Of a stretch of 64,000 bases of DNA, positions 42,404-56,656 are shown piece by piece (positions within the stretch are counted from its first letter, which is position 1; every line of letters begins with the position of its first letter). Under the pieces are notes generated by a model. The model did not search any database. It had not been told where the DNA came from and saw only the letters and a program-made list of their open reading frames with translations. The stretch spans positions 1 to 64,000 of the forward strand of contig JAADJZ010000015.1 of the NCBI GenBank assembly GCA_011032825.1. Direction: 5' to 3'. The position numbers and the translations under genes are program-made. The DNA is from Massariosphaeria phaeospora. Taxonomy: Eukaryota > Ascomycota > Dothideomycetes > Pleosporales.

Positions 42404-45055
42404 CTACATCAAACACCCGTTCCCCTTACTGGAATGCAGATCCGACATGGCCAGCCTTATCTGCTGCCCGTTAACCGCCACAAAGCTCTCGACCAGCCAC
42501 TCGTACCACACCTTGCGGTCGTCGGTTTGGCGCCACATGCTGACGTGGAGGTGCGAGTGCGCGGGCAGCTGCATGGGCGTCTGTGATGACATGTGTTAGC
42601 TTAGCCAGTGGGACGAACGAATGGCATCAAGCAAGACCACCAAAAATGAAACCGAGCCAGTGAAAAGGATGGGAAATACACTGCTTACCTTGAGCGGAAA
42701 AAAGATCGGAAACCACGAGATCATATCCTTGGACTTCTCCGCCATGGTAACCGGGTTGGTGCTGAGCTCCACAGCCCCCTGCGACCCGCTATACAGCACC
42801 GTCTCGAAGTAGCCCCCGAGCCCATGACACACGCCCTGCTCCAGTATCGGGAACGCGAAGTGGCAGTACCGAACATTATGCTCGTTCGCGCCATCGCCGC
42901 CCGTGAAGCCGCCGCCGCCACCGACGGCCGAGCCGCCGCGCCGCAGCGCCGCCTGCGCGAGCACGGATGGCGGCAGCGGGTGCGCGAACTGCCACGCCGT
43001 GTGCACGACAGGCGCGAGCGGCGCGTCGAGGCTGAACTGGTGCATCTTCGTGCCGTTGGTGAGCTGCTGCGAGGCTTCGGGGTGCTCGGGCTGCGTGGAG
43101 AGATAGTCGAATTGCGACAGCATGACCACCCAGGGGATGTCGAAGGCGGCGGGGTCGAGAGTCGTGTTGCGGGCGAGCAGCTCTTGCCAGATCTTGGGGG
43201 TGGAGAGCGGGGTGAAATGGGCGGTGTAGCTCGACGGTATTGAGATGCCGTGCTTGGGGTTTAGGACGTGTTGCACACCGTCGAGACATTCCGGCGATAG
43301 CTCGTTATCCGCAAAGGAGCCGAGAAGTTCGCTGACTAGGATGTCGACATGGCCGGTGGTGCCGTCTGGCAAAGTAGGTCCTTTCCACGCTCGCATGTCT
43401 GTCTTTACCACTGTTACCTGGCCTTCCCAATGAGTAATATTGTGGCGCTGAAGAAGGACATAGGCGTTGGGATTCTTCTCAATCGCATAGACGCGGACCG
43501 GCACACCCGACATTTCGCTGGCGTTTAAGGCCCGGGTCACAAGAGGTCCACGACCGGCTCCCACGACCGCAATGACCACGGCCTCATTCCCCGAGCTCGT
43601 CGACTTTTGCTGGTCCCGCCAGTCCCGCAAGGCTTGCTCAATCGCACGTTCATACCAGGCGTACTTGATCGGGTCTTTTTCGAAGACTTCGTACGTTATT
43701 GACTCGAGGTTATCTGTTAGGGGCTGGAGTGGACTCTGCAGATAATCCTGAAATCCACCGCCAAAACGCTCGAGCTGGCTCTTTGGAGGCTGATTGCGTT
43801 GTATGTATCGAAGATAGCTGAGGTGCGGAGTCGGATCGTTGCTGGTGCTCTTCTTACCGCTCTTCTTGGGCATTTGGGCCGACTCTGTAGGCGTTGGTGA
43901 AGAGTTGCCCGGACTCGGGGCGTCTGCGGCCGTTGACGGAGAGAGGTAACCTGTCGAGTAGGACATTATCATATCGGGGTCGTCGACGCCGGGAATTGCG
44001 CCAATGCCGGTGAGAAGAATCCAGGGCGCGCTGCGGAGACGCATGCACCGGAAGATGAAGAGCTGATGCGCTTTGGACAGCACAGACGACCCCCGAGCAT
44101 TCACCAGAAACGACGTTGCTGAGATGTTGAGAAGGCGGATAGGCTCAGAATACCACCGGGATTGGAGGGTGAGGGAGGGTAGTCTACGCGGAAGCTCGAG
44201 AGCTGAGCTGTAAGTCAGAATCCACACAACATTCGCTTTGCGCCTAGTATATATTGACTGCGTAAAGAAGAGAATTATGAGAAAGCTGCGGCCTTACCCA
44301 CAGAGAGTCTGTTGTTATATTTGCAGACAGACCGAATGGCATCCCAGGCCTCCCACGAGCTAAATGGGCGCAATGGTTTGTCGTTGCTGTCTTGTCGATT
44401 GGTGTAGTCCGGCCGAGCAAAACGTGCCAGATGGCCTACATCGTCTTCCGTGTTAGCAACCTGCGTCCCGTCCATGGACATCAAGACATGGAGCTGGACG
44501 TATGAGCCTGTGGACAGGGCCTCTTTGATCGCTCGCGCATATTGAGAGATACAACCGGCGCCATGAGATAGCCGCGGTCCGGGTACTACGACGGTGACGA
44601 CACCGCAGAAGGCGGCATATGCAATTTCCAGATGGAAGACCTGGCGAGAGAGGTATGCCACCACGGGGTCTGGCGAGGCTAGATCTATCCATGAACTAGT
44701 GAATGCGAGCAGCTGCGAGATGGAGTCATTGGGCGCGAGATTGGTGTCAGCATTTCCCAGCGCGGGGATCAGGGGCAGTGGGTGGGTGGACGAGTCTGAT
44801 ATGGCCTGGAAGTAGGCACTGAAGAGGCTCAGCACTCGCGAGTGGAAGTGGCCATTTGTGATGGGGGTGGTGAGCATGTCATACTGGGGATGCAATTAGT
44901 AGGTAGCTGTGCGCTTTGGATACAAGAAGACGTACACCCAGATCCTGCGCATGGTGCAGCAGCTGCGGCGACACGGGCAAGGCGCGCTCCGTCTCGTGCT
45001 GGCCGATGTAGAAGCTGGGCATGGCTTCGCCGCCGCCGCCATCGTCCGAGTCCAT
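42404..45055 (-). CDS. PRMT5: Protein arginine methyltransferase PRMT5 (Skb1/Hsl7; four exons)
   Basis: Exons on the minus strand are 45055-44936, 44883-44298, 44202-42689 and 42580-42404, giving 798 residues. The N terminus 'SFYIGQHETERALPVSP' followed by 'YDMLTTPITNGHF' begins the TIM-barrel domain. The methyltransferase domain has 'VIAVVGAGRGPLV' (SAM motif I) and the double-Glu loop 'SELLGSFADNELSPECL'. The C-terminal beta-barrel ends 'HVSMWRQTDDRKVWYEWLVE'. It makes symmetric dimethyl-arginine on histones and spliceosomal Sm proteins. A Gly-rich insert ('GGSAVGGGGGFTGGDG') and a Ser/Pro-rich insert (about nt 43850-43960) lengthen it relative to yeast. It shares a 360 bp divergent promoter with PRP43. 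Confidence 0.93.
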
Positions 45056-47842
<2,787 letters not shown>

Positions 47843-48315
47843 ATGAGTCGGATGGTCTTGGTTCGTGGATGTATCACCTCTATACGCCCTCGACAACGAG
47901 GAACCAAAGATACTGCATTGTGGCACCTCCACATGCAGTTTGAGAGACGGATGACTTCTGGCGTTGTAGATGGGAAGGACCTGGAAGTACGCTCGAATAA
48001 TGGCGCCGGTATGTGCACGGAAACTGAGTAGCTTGCATCTACATTTTACCGTAGACGAATTCATTCTTCACCGTAGGTACTCAATGTATCTATAGGGAAT
48101 ATTCCTGATGTGGAACTCAAGTTGGCGTGCAAGATGTTGGACGCTTTCTCTGTACGGCTTACTAACCCACCCAGTGAGCCGGCCCCATGCCTTGGCATCC
48201 CATCGGCGTCGTCTGGTCGAAAACGCCGACGTGCCCTTAACTTTTTTCTGAGCAGCGCAGCCATACCTACACCGTCCATCAGAGCAAACCTCGACCACCA
48301 AATCCTCTCGAAAAC
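47843..48315. other. Intergenic region, no gene seen
   Basis: Downstream region of PRP43 and promoter of the RPA43-like gene. Short frames on both strands have no signature. Confidence 0.4.
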
Positions 48316-49128
48316 ATGGCGCCTATACACAACGACCACCCGCCCCCAGAATCGCTCTTCCACCTCGCGACAATCACCCAATACGTGCCCCTGCCGCCCG
48401 CCTCGCTCAACGCGCCCCACCCCGCCATCTGCGCCTCCGTCTTCTCCCCGCTGCTCCTCTCCTACTACCCGCCAGCGCAGGGCATCGTGCTCGCGTATCA
48501 TGATGTGAAGTTGTCGGACGAGGCGCCGCAACCACAGCCGAAACCGCAGAAGCGGAAACGGAAACGAAGTGCGCGCGCGCGCGCCGATGACGACGACGAC
48601 GAAGCAGACGGAGATGGCGGCGGAGATGGAGAAGCCCAACACGGAGACGGCGAAGAAGCCGCAGCCGCAGCCGTCGACGCAGAAGCCCCAGGCCGTCTCC
48701 TCTGCAAAGTCGTCGACGAATACGCGGCGCCCTACCTCTGGGCCACAGCCACCTTCCTCGTCTGGCGCCCACGCCCCGCCTCCCTAATTCCCGCGCGCGT
48801 AACCCACCAGTCCAGCACGCACATCACGCTCGCGCACCTGAACACGTTCCCCGTCAGCGTGCTGAAAACACAGCTCCCGCCCGCCTGGACGTGGCACGAA
48901 GAGGCGCAAGGACCGGGCCTGAAGGCGTGGGGCTGGGACGGGCGGCTCGCGGACGAGGGGGGGTGGTGGGTCGATGGGCAGGGGGACAGGGTAAGGGCGG
49001 GGAGGGAGTTGAGGGTTAGGGTGTTGGGCGTGGATGGTAGGATGGATGGGAAGGGGGCGGGGAAGGGGTTTTTGAGAATTGAGGCGAGTTTGAGGGGGGT
49101 GCGGGAGGGGGAGGGAGAGGCGGAGTGA
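48316..49128 (+). CDS. RPA43: RNA polymerase I subunit RPA43-like protein
   Basis: This single exon encodes 270 residues. Residues about 15-75 ('ITQYVPLPPASLNAPHPAIC', 'LLLSYYPPAQGIVLAYHDVK') match the N-terminal Rpb7-like tip domain of RPA43. Residues about 75-130 are a Lys/Arg then Asp/Glu/Ala low-complexity insert. Residues about 130-270 form the OB-like part ('FLVWRPRPASLIPARVTHQS', 'HITLAHLNTFPVSVL'). RPA43 pairs with RPA14 in the Pol I stalk and contacts initiation factor Rrn3. The low-complexity insert and G-rich 3' end inflate antisense frames of similar length. The family call is by pattern and moderately sure. Confidence 0.75.
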   Translation: MAPIHNDHPPPESLFHLATITQYVPLPPASLNAPHPAICASVFSPLLLSYYPPAQGIVLAYHDVKLSDEAPQPQPKPQKRKRKRSARARADDDDDEADGDGGGDGEAQHGDGEEAAAAAVDAEAPGRLLCKVVDEYAAPYLWATATFLVWRPRPASLIPARVTHQSSTHITLAHLNTFPVSVLKTQLPPAWTWHEEAQGPGLKAWGWDGRLADEGGWWVDGQGDRVRAGRELRVRVLGVDGRMDGKGAGKGFLRIEASLRGVREGEGEAE

Positions 49129-50333
49129 ATGAGTGAGGGGGTGGAGTAGCGTGCTGCGTGCATTGCATCTGTGGGAGTTTCGAGAGCGAGGCGGAACTGG
49201 GTTGATTCTCTGTGCGCAAAAACCACGAAAGAACAAGCGAACAAACGGACGCACGCACGCACTACAAATGCCGAAGGCCTTGTTCCATGACCCGCCCGCG
49301 GAGCTGAACTGGAGCTGAGCAGTCGCAAGTCCACTGCCGGTTAAGTTGAGTTGAGTTGAGTTGAGTTAAGTTTCCACGCACAACACACAAGCACGAGCAG
49401 AGGATGGAGCAACATGGATGAATGATGAATGTTGGAGTTGGGCGAGGTCCTACCCCACGAACCATGAAGAAACCAAACCAAACCAAACCAGTCAGCAAAA
49501 AAGCAGCACAGCTTAAACTAGACCAGAAACTGGATCGACTTATTTGTCCGAATCACGATTCTACTCTTTGGCGGCAATACCTACAATGTATATGCATCAC
49601 ATAGATAGTGCACATGCGACCCTCCCCCACTTGGAAATCTCACATCTGCACTACATACACTACATACACTCTACACCACTTTTTACACTCCCTCGTCGCA
49701 TTCCAAACACATTCCAAACACGTCCGCTAGCAACCATCCATTCATCCATCCATCTACCCATCTCCATACTTTGGTTTGTTTATGCAGGAAGAAACAAGGG
49801 CTAGTTAGATGATAGTATTGATTGGTCTACTCTAAATCCCATCTCATCTACTTACATCTCATCTCATGTCATAATATCTCATCTCATCTCATCGCGAGTG
49901 TCTGACTCGAATTGGACTCGAACTCAACTCGACTTTCTGATAGTGCGCATATGTGATGTAATGTGTGAGTGATCGGGGACGTTGGGCTGAGCTGAGCTGA
50001 GCTGAGCTGAGCTGTATAAGCTCTAGACGCAGGGACTCTTTGACATCGCTGTTGCAATCCGCACCGAACCGTACCGAACCGAAGCGCTAGGCTGGTGAAT
50101 AGTGCGCCAGGGCCGTGGCTCGCTTTCCCTTTTCACTTCAAGCTGTTCGCCTCTCACACTTCCTGGAGCAGAGAGAGTGTGAAAGAGCGTTCCCTGTCCC
50201 CTTAACCGCTACAGTAACATTGCCAATTAAAACAGGCGCGTCCAGCCAGCCAGCCAGCCAGCCGCGGCTCCGCAATGCAATGCCTCCGCCTCCGTCCGCC
50301 GCGCAGCAGACAGAGTTAGTCTGGCAACGCCGC
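49129..50333. other. Intergenic region with simple repeats, no gene seen
   Basis: It holds pentamer runs ttgag (49340-49372) and gagct (49985-50017), a ccag tetramer run (50236-50262) and tctca-type runs (49850-49895). No domain-bearing frame was found. The pentamers recur elsewhere in the window. Confidence 0.5.
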
Positions 50334-51613
50334 TCATAGATAGTCCTTCTTGCGCGACGTGCGCGTGTACTGGTTGAGATGCCACTCCACGTCGCCGTCC
50401 TTGTTGTCGAGGGTGCCGGCGCGGATCTCGAATAGCCGCATCGTCATGCTGGGGGAGATGGCGTTAATACGTAGATTCGATAGAAAACACTTGTATGTGG
50501 TTGGCGCGGAGCCAGGGAGTGGAGAGAGGGAGAGACATACCGGGGGCCGACTTCGGCGAGCTCGACGCTGGTGTATGCGGTCTAAACGTGGGTGTTAGTT
50601 GTTAGGTTTGCATGTGGGAGCGAGAGTGTGGAGTACCTTTACGAAGACGTGGTGTCGGACCTCGATGCTGGGCTGTGTGTTAGTATACGATGCCCGTAGT
50701 GGTGGAGTAGGACAAGGCCGACTCACGAGTCCTCGATGTTCTTGAACGTCACTACCCTGTTGCCCAGCTTCGCCGTCGCCTCACGAGGCGGGAACATGTG
50801 CTTCAGAATCTGTACCACCCTACGCAGTCGCAGTCAGTGTAAATTCAACTACCAGCGGGACAGTATTCACATACCTCAGCCCCAATTTGCTCTCGAAGCC
50901 CTCGAAGATCAAATGCGGATAGCTCTCGCTCACAGTCCCGCGCTCGGCGTTGGGAATATCCATTCGCAATACGACGTTATGGCTAGAAGAGTTAGTAAAA
51001 ACGCGTAGCATATTGCAGACACAGTACTGCATCAGCAGTTCCCAGAGATTCGGCCTACACCGAGCCGAATTATTCACCCGGAAACTGTTGACGACGAATT
51101 GGAAACCACGTACAGACTAAAGCTCGCCGTCGGCCCATGCGGGAAATGGCTAACCGTCATCGCCGTCGGCGTCCCTCTATGCTCATGCAGCAACACAATG
51201 TCCGACAGCCCGCTGGCTACCGCACTACCAACCAGGTTCGGCAGCACCAGATTCCCGCGGTTGAGCCTTATGCTCGTCGGCAGCAGCAATCGCATCTCCT
51301 TGGCGAAGGTGCCGAGCCGCGAGCTGGGGTCGCGGCTCGTCGTCACCAGCACGCGCGGGTCGACGACGCCCGACAGCTGCGCGTACTCGTCGTCCAGGCC
51401 GAGCTCGTCGTCGGCCGTGCGGTCCGCCCGCGTCTCGTCGTACTTGTAGGCGCTGCGCAGCGCCGCGTCGTCGGCAATGTCTTTGGTCAGCGGCTTGCCG
51501 GACGCCAGCGAGGCTTTGAGCGCCGCGCGCTTGGAGGCCAGTTCGGCGTCGCGCAGCGTGATGGCGCGGCGGTAGAGGTAGTCGCGGCGCTCGCGGGCCT
51601 GCTTGCGGATCAT
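50334..51613 (-). CDS. IMP4: U3 snoRNP protein IMP4 (Brix domain, six exons)
   Basis: Exons on the minus strand are 51613-51114, 50982-50875, 50819-50727, 50667-50637, 50581-50541 and 50448-50334, giving 295 residues, the expected size. The start '[18 protein letters not shown]' and the Brix core '[13 protein letters not shown]', '[13 protein letters not shown]' and '[20 protein letters not shown]' are diagnostic. The end '[20 protein letters not shown]' is the near-invariant IMP4 tail. IMP4 helps pair U3 snoRNA with pre-rRNA in the small-subunit processome (nucleolus). Two exons are only 31 and 41 nt. The joins rest on phase and conserved sequence. Confidence 0.93.
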
Positions 51614-53005
51614 GGTGGGTATGAGGGCGTGGATATCGGCAGTGACAGCGTCGAGCCGTTTCGAAGTGGAGGTTGAAAAATATCAAACGCTCAGACCAGA
51701 AAATAAATCGGCGAGGCGCTAAAGTGTGGGGTAGCTAGCGTCTTGGCGGCCCGACCGCACCTCCCCAGTCCAACGGAACGCAGCCCTTTCCAACGACAAT
51801 CACCCGACCTCCTACCTTTCTGCCGCGATGCATTCAAGAAGAAGCAGTAGTCTCTCCAAGCCACTCCCATGACAACCCCTGGCACATGATTCTCCGATTC
51901 CAGGCCATCGCCTTTCCGCAGTTCGAATTTGGCTTGCCGCATGACTTGCCAGTGCAGTACAGTAGAAGATACCACGCAGGGCGTGCAAATGCAAGGGCAA
52001 GTGCAAGAGCAGGTAGAGACTGCGCTTGCAAACATCTCATTTGCGGTACACGTACGTCCACAGCGAGCACCGACAGCGCGGGTTAACGCCAAGGCGCACC
52101 ACGTGCGTGGGGAAGCGAGCATTTTGGTTGAGTGGGGGCTTGGTGGGTGGATTTTTGGGTGTGTGGGTGTGTGGGTGTGCGATCAGTAGGAGAAGGAACT
52201 GTGAGTGTCTCTGGCCGTGCGAGGAGAGAGAATGATAGAAGCCAGACGATGATAGTAGAGAAGCAAGATCGATGAGATGGGGAAAGAGGAGGTTCGCGAG
52301 GATCGGCCAAGGGAGACGGTGAACGTGACATCCACAGCTCGCCCAGCTCGGTTCATTTCGATTCGATTCGCAGACGGTACGACGCTGGTGAAGCGTGGCA
52401 CAGATGTACGAGCCCAAATGGGAGCCAGAACAGCGACGTCGAAATGCCGCGACAGTAAAACCCCAATCGAGTCTCGAGTTTCGAGATGCATTTGGCGAGC
52501 GGGCGATCCGATTGCTGGGTTGTGTTGGCGCGCCGCCGGAGGTGGTGCGTTGTTCGGTGTGGGAGTCGCTGTTGGGTTGGCGGGTAGGGAAGAGCGAGGT
52601 GATGGTGGCGCTACGCAAGGTCAGATTGAGTTGGGTCATTGTAACGGACAAGACATGGAAGAGGGGATGTGACATCAGTGTGAGAATGTTGATTGGGACT
52701 GTCTATGGACAGTTCTGTGCACAGACAAGATCGTCACACGGAAGGAAGCACCTTCGGGCCAGCCCTGTCCGCATATAGCGCCCATATATAAACTTCCGTG
52801 GTTCCCGAGACGCCGAAGATCCTTGGAGATCTGACCTCTAACCACCGACCCGATCTAACTCCGAAACCCATAACTCCTCAGAAAGTCTATCCATTAGGTC
52901 AAGAGAGCCTGAACTAGCCGTGGTATCGAATTGGGTTGCCTACTGAGAGTCAGAGATGTCATAGCATGGATCAAGATTTGGCACGTGGATGCTTACCTCG
53001 AAGAC
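51614..53005. other. Long intergenic region, no gene seen
   Basis: The 212-codon minus frame at 52037-52675 and overlapping plus frames show no domain or coding bias. A TATA-like catatataaac lies near 52785. Confidence 0.4.
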
Positions 53006-53398
53006 TTAGTAATGGCGGCACGTGTAGGAATTGCGGTCCCGGTTGACGAAGTCGCCTTTGACCGGACCCTGCCATCCAGTCGCGCTCTTCTCGCAATTGT
53101 CCTGGCTGCACGCACGTCAGCGCAGCTCAACTCTGCTCCAAGATGGCATGACTTACGTGTAGAAGGTGCAGCGGCACCGCGCCATGATGCTGTACTTCTT
53201 CGGCATGGAGTTCATGTTCATCTTGACGCACTTGCCGGTGCTCAAGGGCTGGCCGATGTTGTTCTCGAACGTCAGAAGACCGCAGCTGTCGCGCTTGGAG
53301 AGGCCTTCGGCGCCGACGTCGGAGTTGAGGGGGGCGCTCATGACGAAGGGTGCAGTGACCAGGATGAGGAGCAGGGATATGAGCTGGTGGAGAAGCAT
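53006..53398 (-). CDS. Small secreted cysteine-rich protein, 113 aa (two exons), family member
   Basis: Exons on the minus strand are 53398-53157 and 53105-53006. The signal peptide 'MLLHQLISLLLILVTAPFVM' is followed by a short pro-region ending 'GLSKR', a Kex2-type site directly before the first Cys ('DSCG'). The mature part is 'CG...GKCVKM...RCRCTFY', then the intron (51 bp, phase 2), then 'DNCEKS' and the final 'SYTCRHY'. Six Cys suggest three disulfides. A TATA-like ggtatataagc lies about 160 bp upstream. It is probably secreted and processed in the Golgi; the activity is unknown. It is the simplest, single-unit form of the family described in the findings. Confidence 0.85.
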
Positions 53399-54909
53399 CG
53401 TGGCGGTGAGGATGCACGGATGGGTTGGTAGAAGAGTGGAGGGAAGACAGTTGAGTTGTATGGGGATGGCGGTGGAGTTTCGATGGGGTGAGGTTGGGCG
53501 AGGTGGTGGGGAGGAAGAGGAGGAAGAAGGTAGAAACCCGCAGCGAAATGGTGCTTATATACCTCCTCCCCCGCTTCTGGAACTACCCCCCCTGTAAGTC
53601 CTCTCTCGGGGCGGTCAGTCCCAATCTCCAGAACCTTTCACACGGAAAAACCTGCTCATGGTCTCGCACTCTCACTGGTCGGAAGCGTTTCGAAACGCCG
53701 CGGCCGTTTGCTACCGCGCCGCAGCTCAGGGGGAAAAACCACCTGTCTGCCTCGAGACTCCACATGTAGGCGCTTGCAGGAGTGAGTGCGTGGGGATAGT
53801 GGCGGGTAAGTTGTGTGTGGGGTAAGCGCTGCGGCGGGGGTGCGTAGTGTTTCACGATGCTGCGCTGCGCCTACGGAATCTGAAAGTGTGGCGCGAAAAC
53901 GACCTCGAGATAGCCACCGACCAGCAATACTTATTCCCAATTGCTCACGTTCTGGACACTTTTCTAGTTGGGGTTGCGGGCGCACTGGTAGGCTGAGATT
54001 GATTCGCGGAGGGCTGGGAATTCACGGTTGAGATTAGGCGAGTGTGCATATCTGCACGCGCCGCAGCACGAGCTGGGACACCCTGGAGGAGATCTACAAT
54101 GCTAGATCTGTAGATACGCGAGATTGGTGCTGGTGCTGATTGGAGCTTTGGCACGGCAGCAGCTCGGCAGTGTTTTCTCTTTCGATCGCTAGGGACTGGG
54201 ATCTGGTTTCCAAAAGTTGTGAGGAAGTAAAAGATAAGTTGGTTGCCTACCTTTCTACAAGAGTGGTATATGGTGCTAAGTCTTTTGAATATAGATGGTA
54301 ATTATGCGGAGTGCAGGTAATTAAGGTACCTAGGTAATTCCTTGCGCACGTGACGTGGCGTGGAAGTCATATCGAAACTCCGCACCCTCTACCCGTTTGA
54401 CATCCTCTTCTCAGATGAATTCCTGCAACCCAAAGACGAAGAAGTCCCCACGACAACATCCCCAAGCTACTCAGTGCCTCTACCGCGCACCTCAACGCCC
54501 TGCGCGAACCGCTGCACCCCTTCCTCCACACGGCCCTAGCATGACAGCCTCATGCATCAGGATATGTTCTCTCATAGTAAATTCCCACTTCACACAAGAG
54601 CGCTAAGACGTCGTGCACCGCCGCAATCCCCGTTTGCACTACTTGTCCGGTCAGCGGGCACCCACCGAAAGTGGCGATTGCAATGGAGAACGCAGGCTAG
54701 CGCTTCCGATTGCCAGGAGCGGGGATAATAAGGGAGGGGTAAGCGTGGGTAGTTTGAAAATTCGTATAAGCCCGTCCTCGACTCCTCTAGCGCAGCTCTT
54801 CTCTCCTGATCCTCTACCTCTATCATCAAATTCTCTAACAGCCCTAAGTATCACTAAAGCAACAGCAGCCTCAGCTACAGCCACCAACCAACTCACTCCA
54901 ACCTCCACA
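53399..54909. promoter_or_regulatory. Divergent promoter region between two secreted-protein genes
   Basis: It contains a TATA-like element for the 53398 gene (about 53551-53561) and one for the 54910 gene (tataagc at about 54756). The segment 54580-54800 is repeated, diverged, at 55420-55600, so it was duplicated with the gene. No other gene is seen. Confidence 0.5.
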
Positions 54910-55382
54910 ATGCATCTCCACATCCTCTTCACCACCCTCTTCTTCTTCCTCAGCACCTCCATCCTCGCCGTCCCCGTCGATCCCGCCACAATCCCCACCA
55001 TCTCCCCGGACACCGACTCGGCGCCCAACCCCGACGCCGACGCCGACACGTCCAAGTTCTTCGATTTCGACTGCGGCCGCGTAACTTTCGCCAATGGCGT
55101 TGGCCGCCCGCTGCTCGGGCTGAGCAAAGGCCACTGTTGGGCCATGAGCGAGCGGCAGCCGGTGAAGGTTAGGGTGCATGAGCACTGCGTCTGCTTCTTC
55201 TACGTGTAAGCCTGTCTGAAAATGCGGAGTGAAACCGACGCTGACGCGTGTGCTTGTGCAGACAGGGCTGCAATCCCAACACCGGCGCCTTCACGTTCAT
55301 CGGCTGGGGCGGCAGGCTCGACAATACCAAGCCGATGCAGCGGCCCGACATCACGTCGTATTACTGCCAGAACTACAGGTAG
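54910..55382 (+). CDS. Small secreted cysteine-rich protein, 138 aa (two exons), family member
   Basis: Exons are 54910-55205 and 55262-55382. The signal peptide 'MHLHILFTTLFFFLSTSILA' is followed by an acidic Pro/Asp-rich pro-region ('APNPDADADTS'). The mature part is 'DCGRVTFANGVGRPL', 'GHCWAMS', 'EHCVCFFY', intron of 56 bp in phase 2, then 'QGCNPNTGAFTFIGWGGRL' and the final 'SYYCQNYR'. Six Cys. Its promoter and coding region were duplicated about 840 bp downstream to give the broken copy at 55600-56059. The signal and the 'GW.G' segment are shared with the two-domain gene at 56657. The function is unknown. Confidence 0.85.
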
Positions 55383-55599
55383 AGGCGCACACAGCTCAGC
55401 TCAGCTCAGCTCGGCTCTTATAGTGGATTCACACTTTACACAAGAGCTCTGAGATAGCGTTTACTGCAATAGAGACGTAGACTAGCGACTCTGATTGTTG
55501 AAGGGGTCCACTAGGCGGTGAATTTGGGTGTTCTAGAATTTTGTATAAGGGTGTCCCGCTCTTATATCTAAATCTGCTATTTTCCTTGCTTATTCTTTA

Positions 55600-56059
55600 A
55601 CAGCCCTCCTCACCACCTTGTTCTTCTTCAGCACGTCCATCCTCGCCGTCGTATAACATCACCTACCCCGCGACCGAGCCGGCGCCCAAGCCCGACTTCG
55701 ACTGCGGCTGCGTGACCCTCGCCAACGACGTCCACCGCCCGCTGATTGGCTACAATACGCTATACTGCCGGGACATTACCGACGCCAGCGGCACCCGGCA
55801 GCGGCCGGTGAGTTTCAACGTGCACGAGAACTGCATCTGCTACTTCTATATGTAAGTCTGTCTGAGGATGTAGAGTGAAACAGGTTTGGTCGGAGTGTCC
55901 GAGCAGCGCTGATGTGTGTGATGTGATCGTTGCAGAATACCATGCATTCTCACTTCCGGCGCCTACACGTTCCCAGGCTGGAAGGGCGGGTGGGACACGG
56001 CCGAGCGATTGTTTGGGGGGGAGGGAACAACGGCGTACTTTTGCTATAAAAACGATTAG
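55600..56059 (+). pseudogene. Broken tandem copy of the 54910 secreted-protein gene
   Basis: The 5' part has lost the ATG, and the signal-peptide region reads 'LLTTLFFFSTSILAVV' and then stops at TAA (55652-55654). In another frame the mature part is well kept: 'FDCGCVTLANDVHRPLIGYN', 'LYCRDITDA', 'ENCICYFY', an intron with GTAAGT...GCAG, and an exon 'FPGWKGGWDTAE' ending 'YFCYKND'. All six Cys of the unit survive. So the lesion is at the N terminus only, plus at least one frameshift between signal and mature part. Confidence 0.75.
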
Positions 56060-56656
56060 ATCAGCTCGGCTTGGTCTGCTGCACTGTTGTTCTGGAATAG
56101 AAAGGTATGTTTGAATGCAATCACTATGGCTTTTGCTGAGGATGCTTCTTACTAATATTTGTGATAGGAGGCAGCGCGGTTCGGTTGGCGGTATGGCGGT
56201 CTGGGGGTTGTCTTTGCTGGTTTGCGTTGGGTTGGGCTTGAGTTTGGTTTTCATGTAGCTGTACTACTGGGCGGGCTCTCCGTAGCCGTAAAGCTTTATC
56301 ATGGTACGTTTGCTAGCTTGTGCTGAGTCGGGTTAAGCTTGGATTTTCATCCAGCTGTACTACCAGTTCATAGTCAGTTTGAGTCGTCCACTCATTGCTC
56401 CGGGTACACATGCCTTTTCCCTAATACATTCAGGTCGGGAGCCGGACGACGACTCGGGCTCGGGCTCGGGATCGGCCTAGGGATTCCGAGAGGTTTTTCC
56501 GAGAGCCGGTGCAAGCGGCTCCCATCGGGGGCACATGGGTGAAAAAAATCGTCAACCTCTTCTCTTCGGCTCCTAGACCCCTTCCTCACTCTTCCACCAC
56601 TTCCTCCTCTCACTACCAACACCTCGTCCCTACTCGACAGCAAGAGCACCGCCGAG
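56060..56656. other. Intergenic spacer between secreted-protein copies
   Basis: No gene is seen. The stretch includes a cgggctcgggctcggg-type run near 56452-56475 and a CT-rich leader before 56657. Confidence 0.4.

Noticed and set aside
48732..49334. 200-codon minus-strand frame
   Set aside because: It is a Ser/Pro-rich shadow of the RPA43-like gene and its G-rich 3' end.
52037..52675. 212-codon minus-strand frame
   Set aside because: It has no domain, no start context and no conserved pattern; treated as chance.
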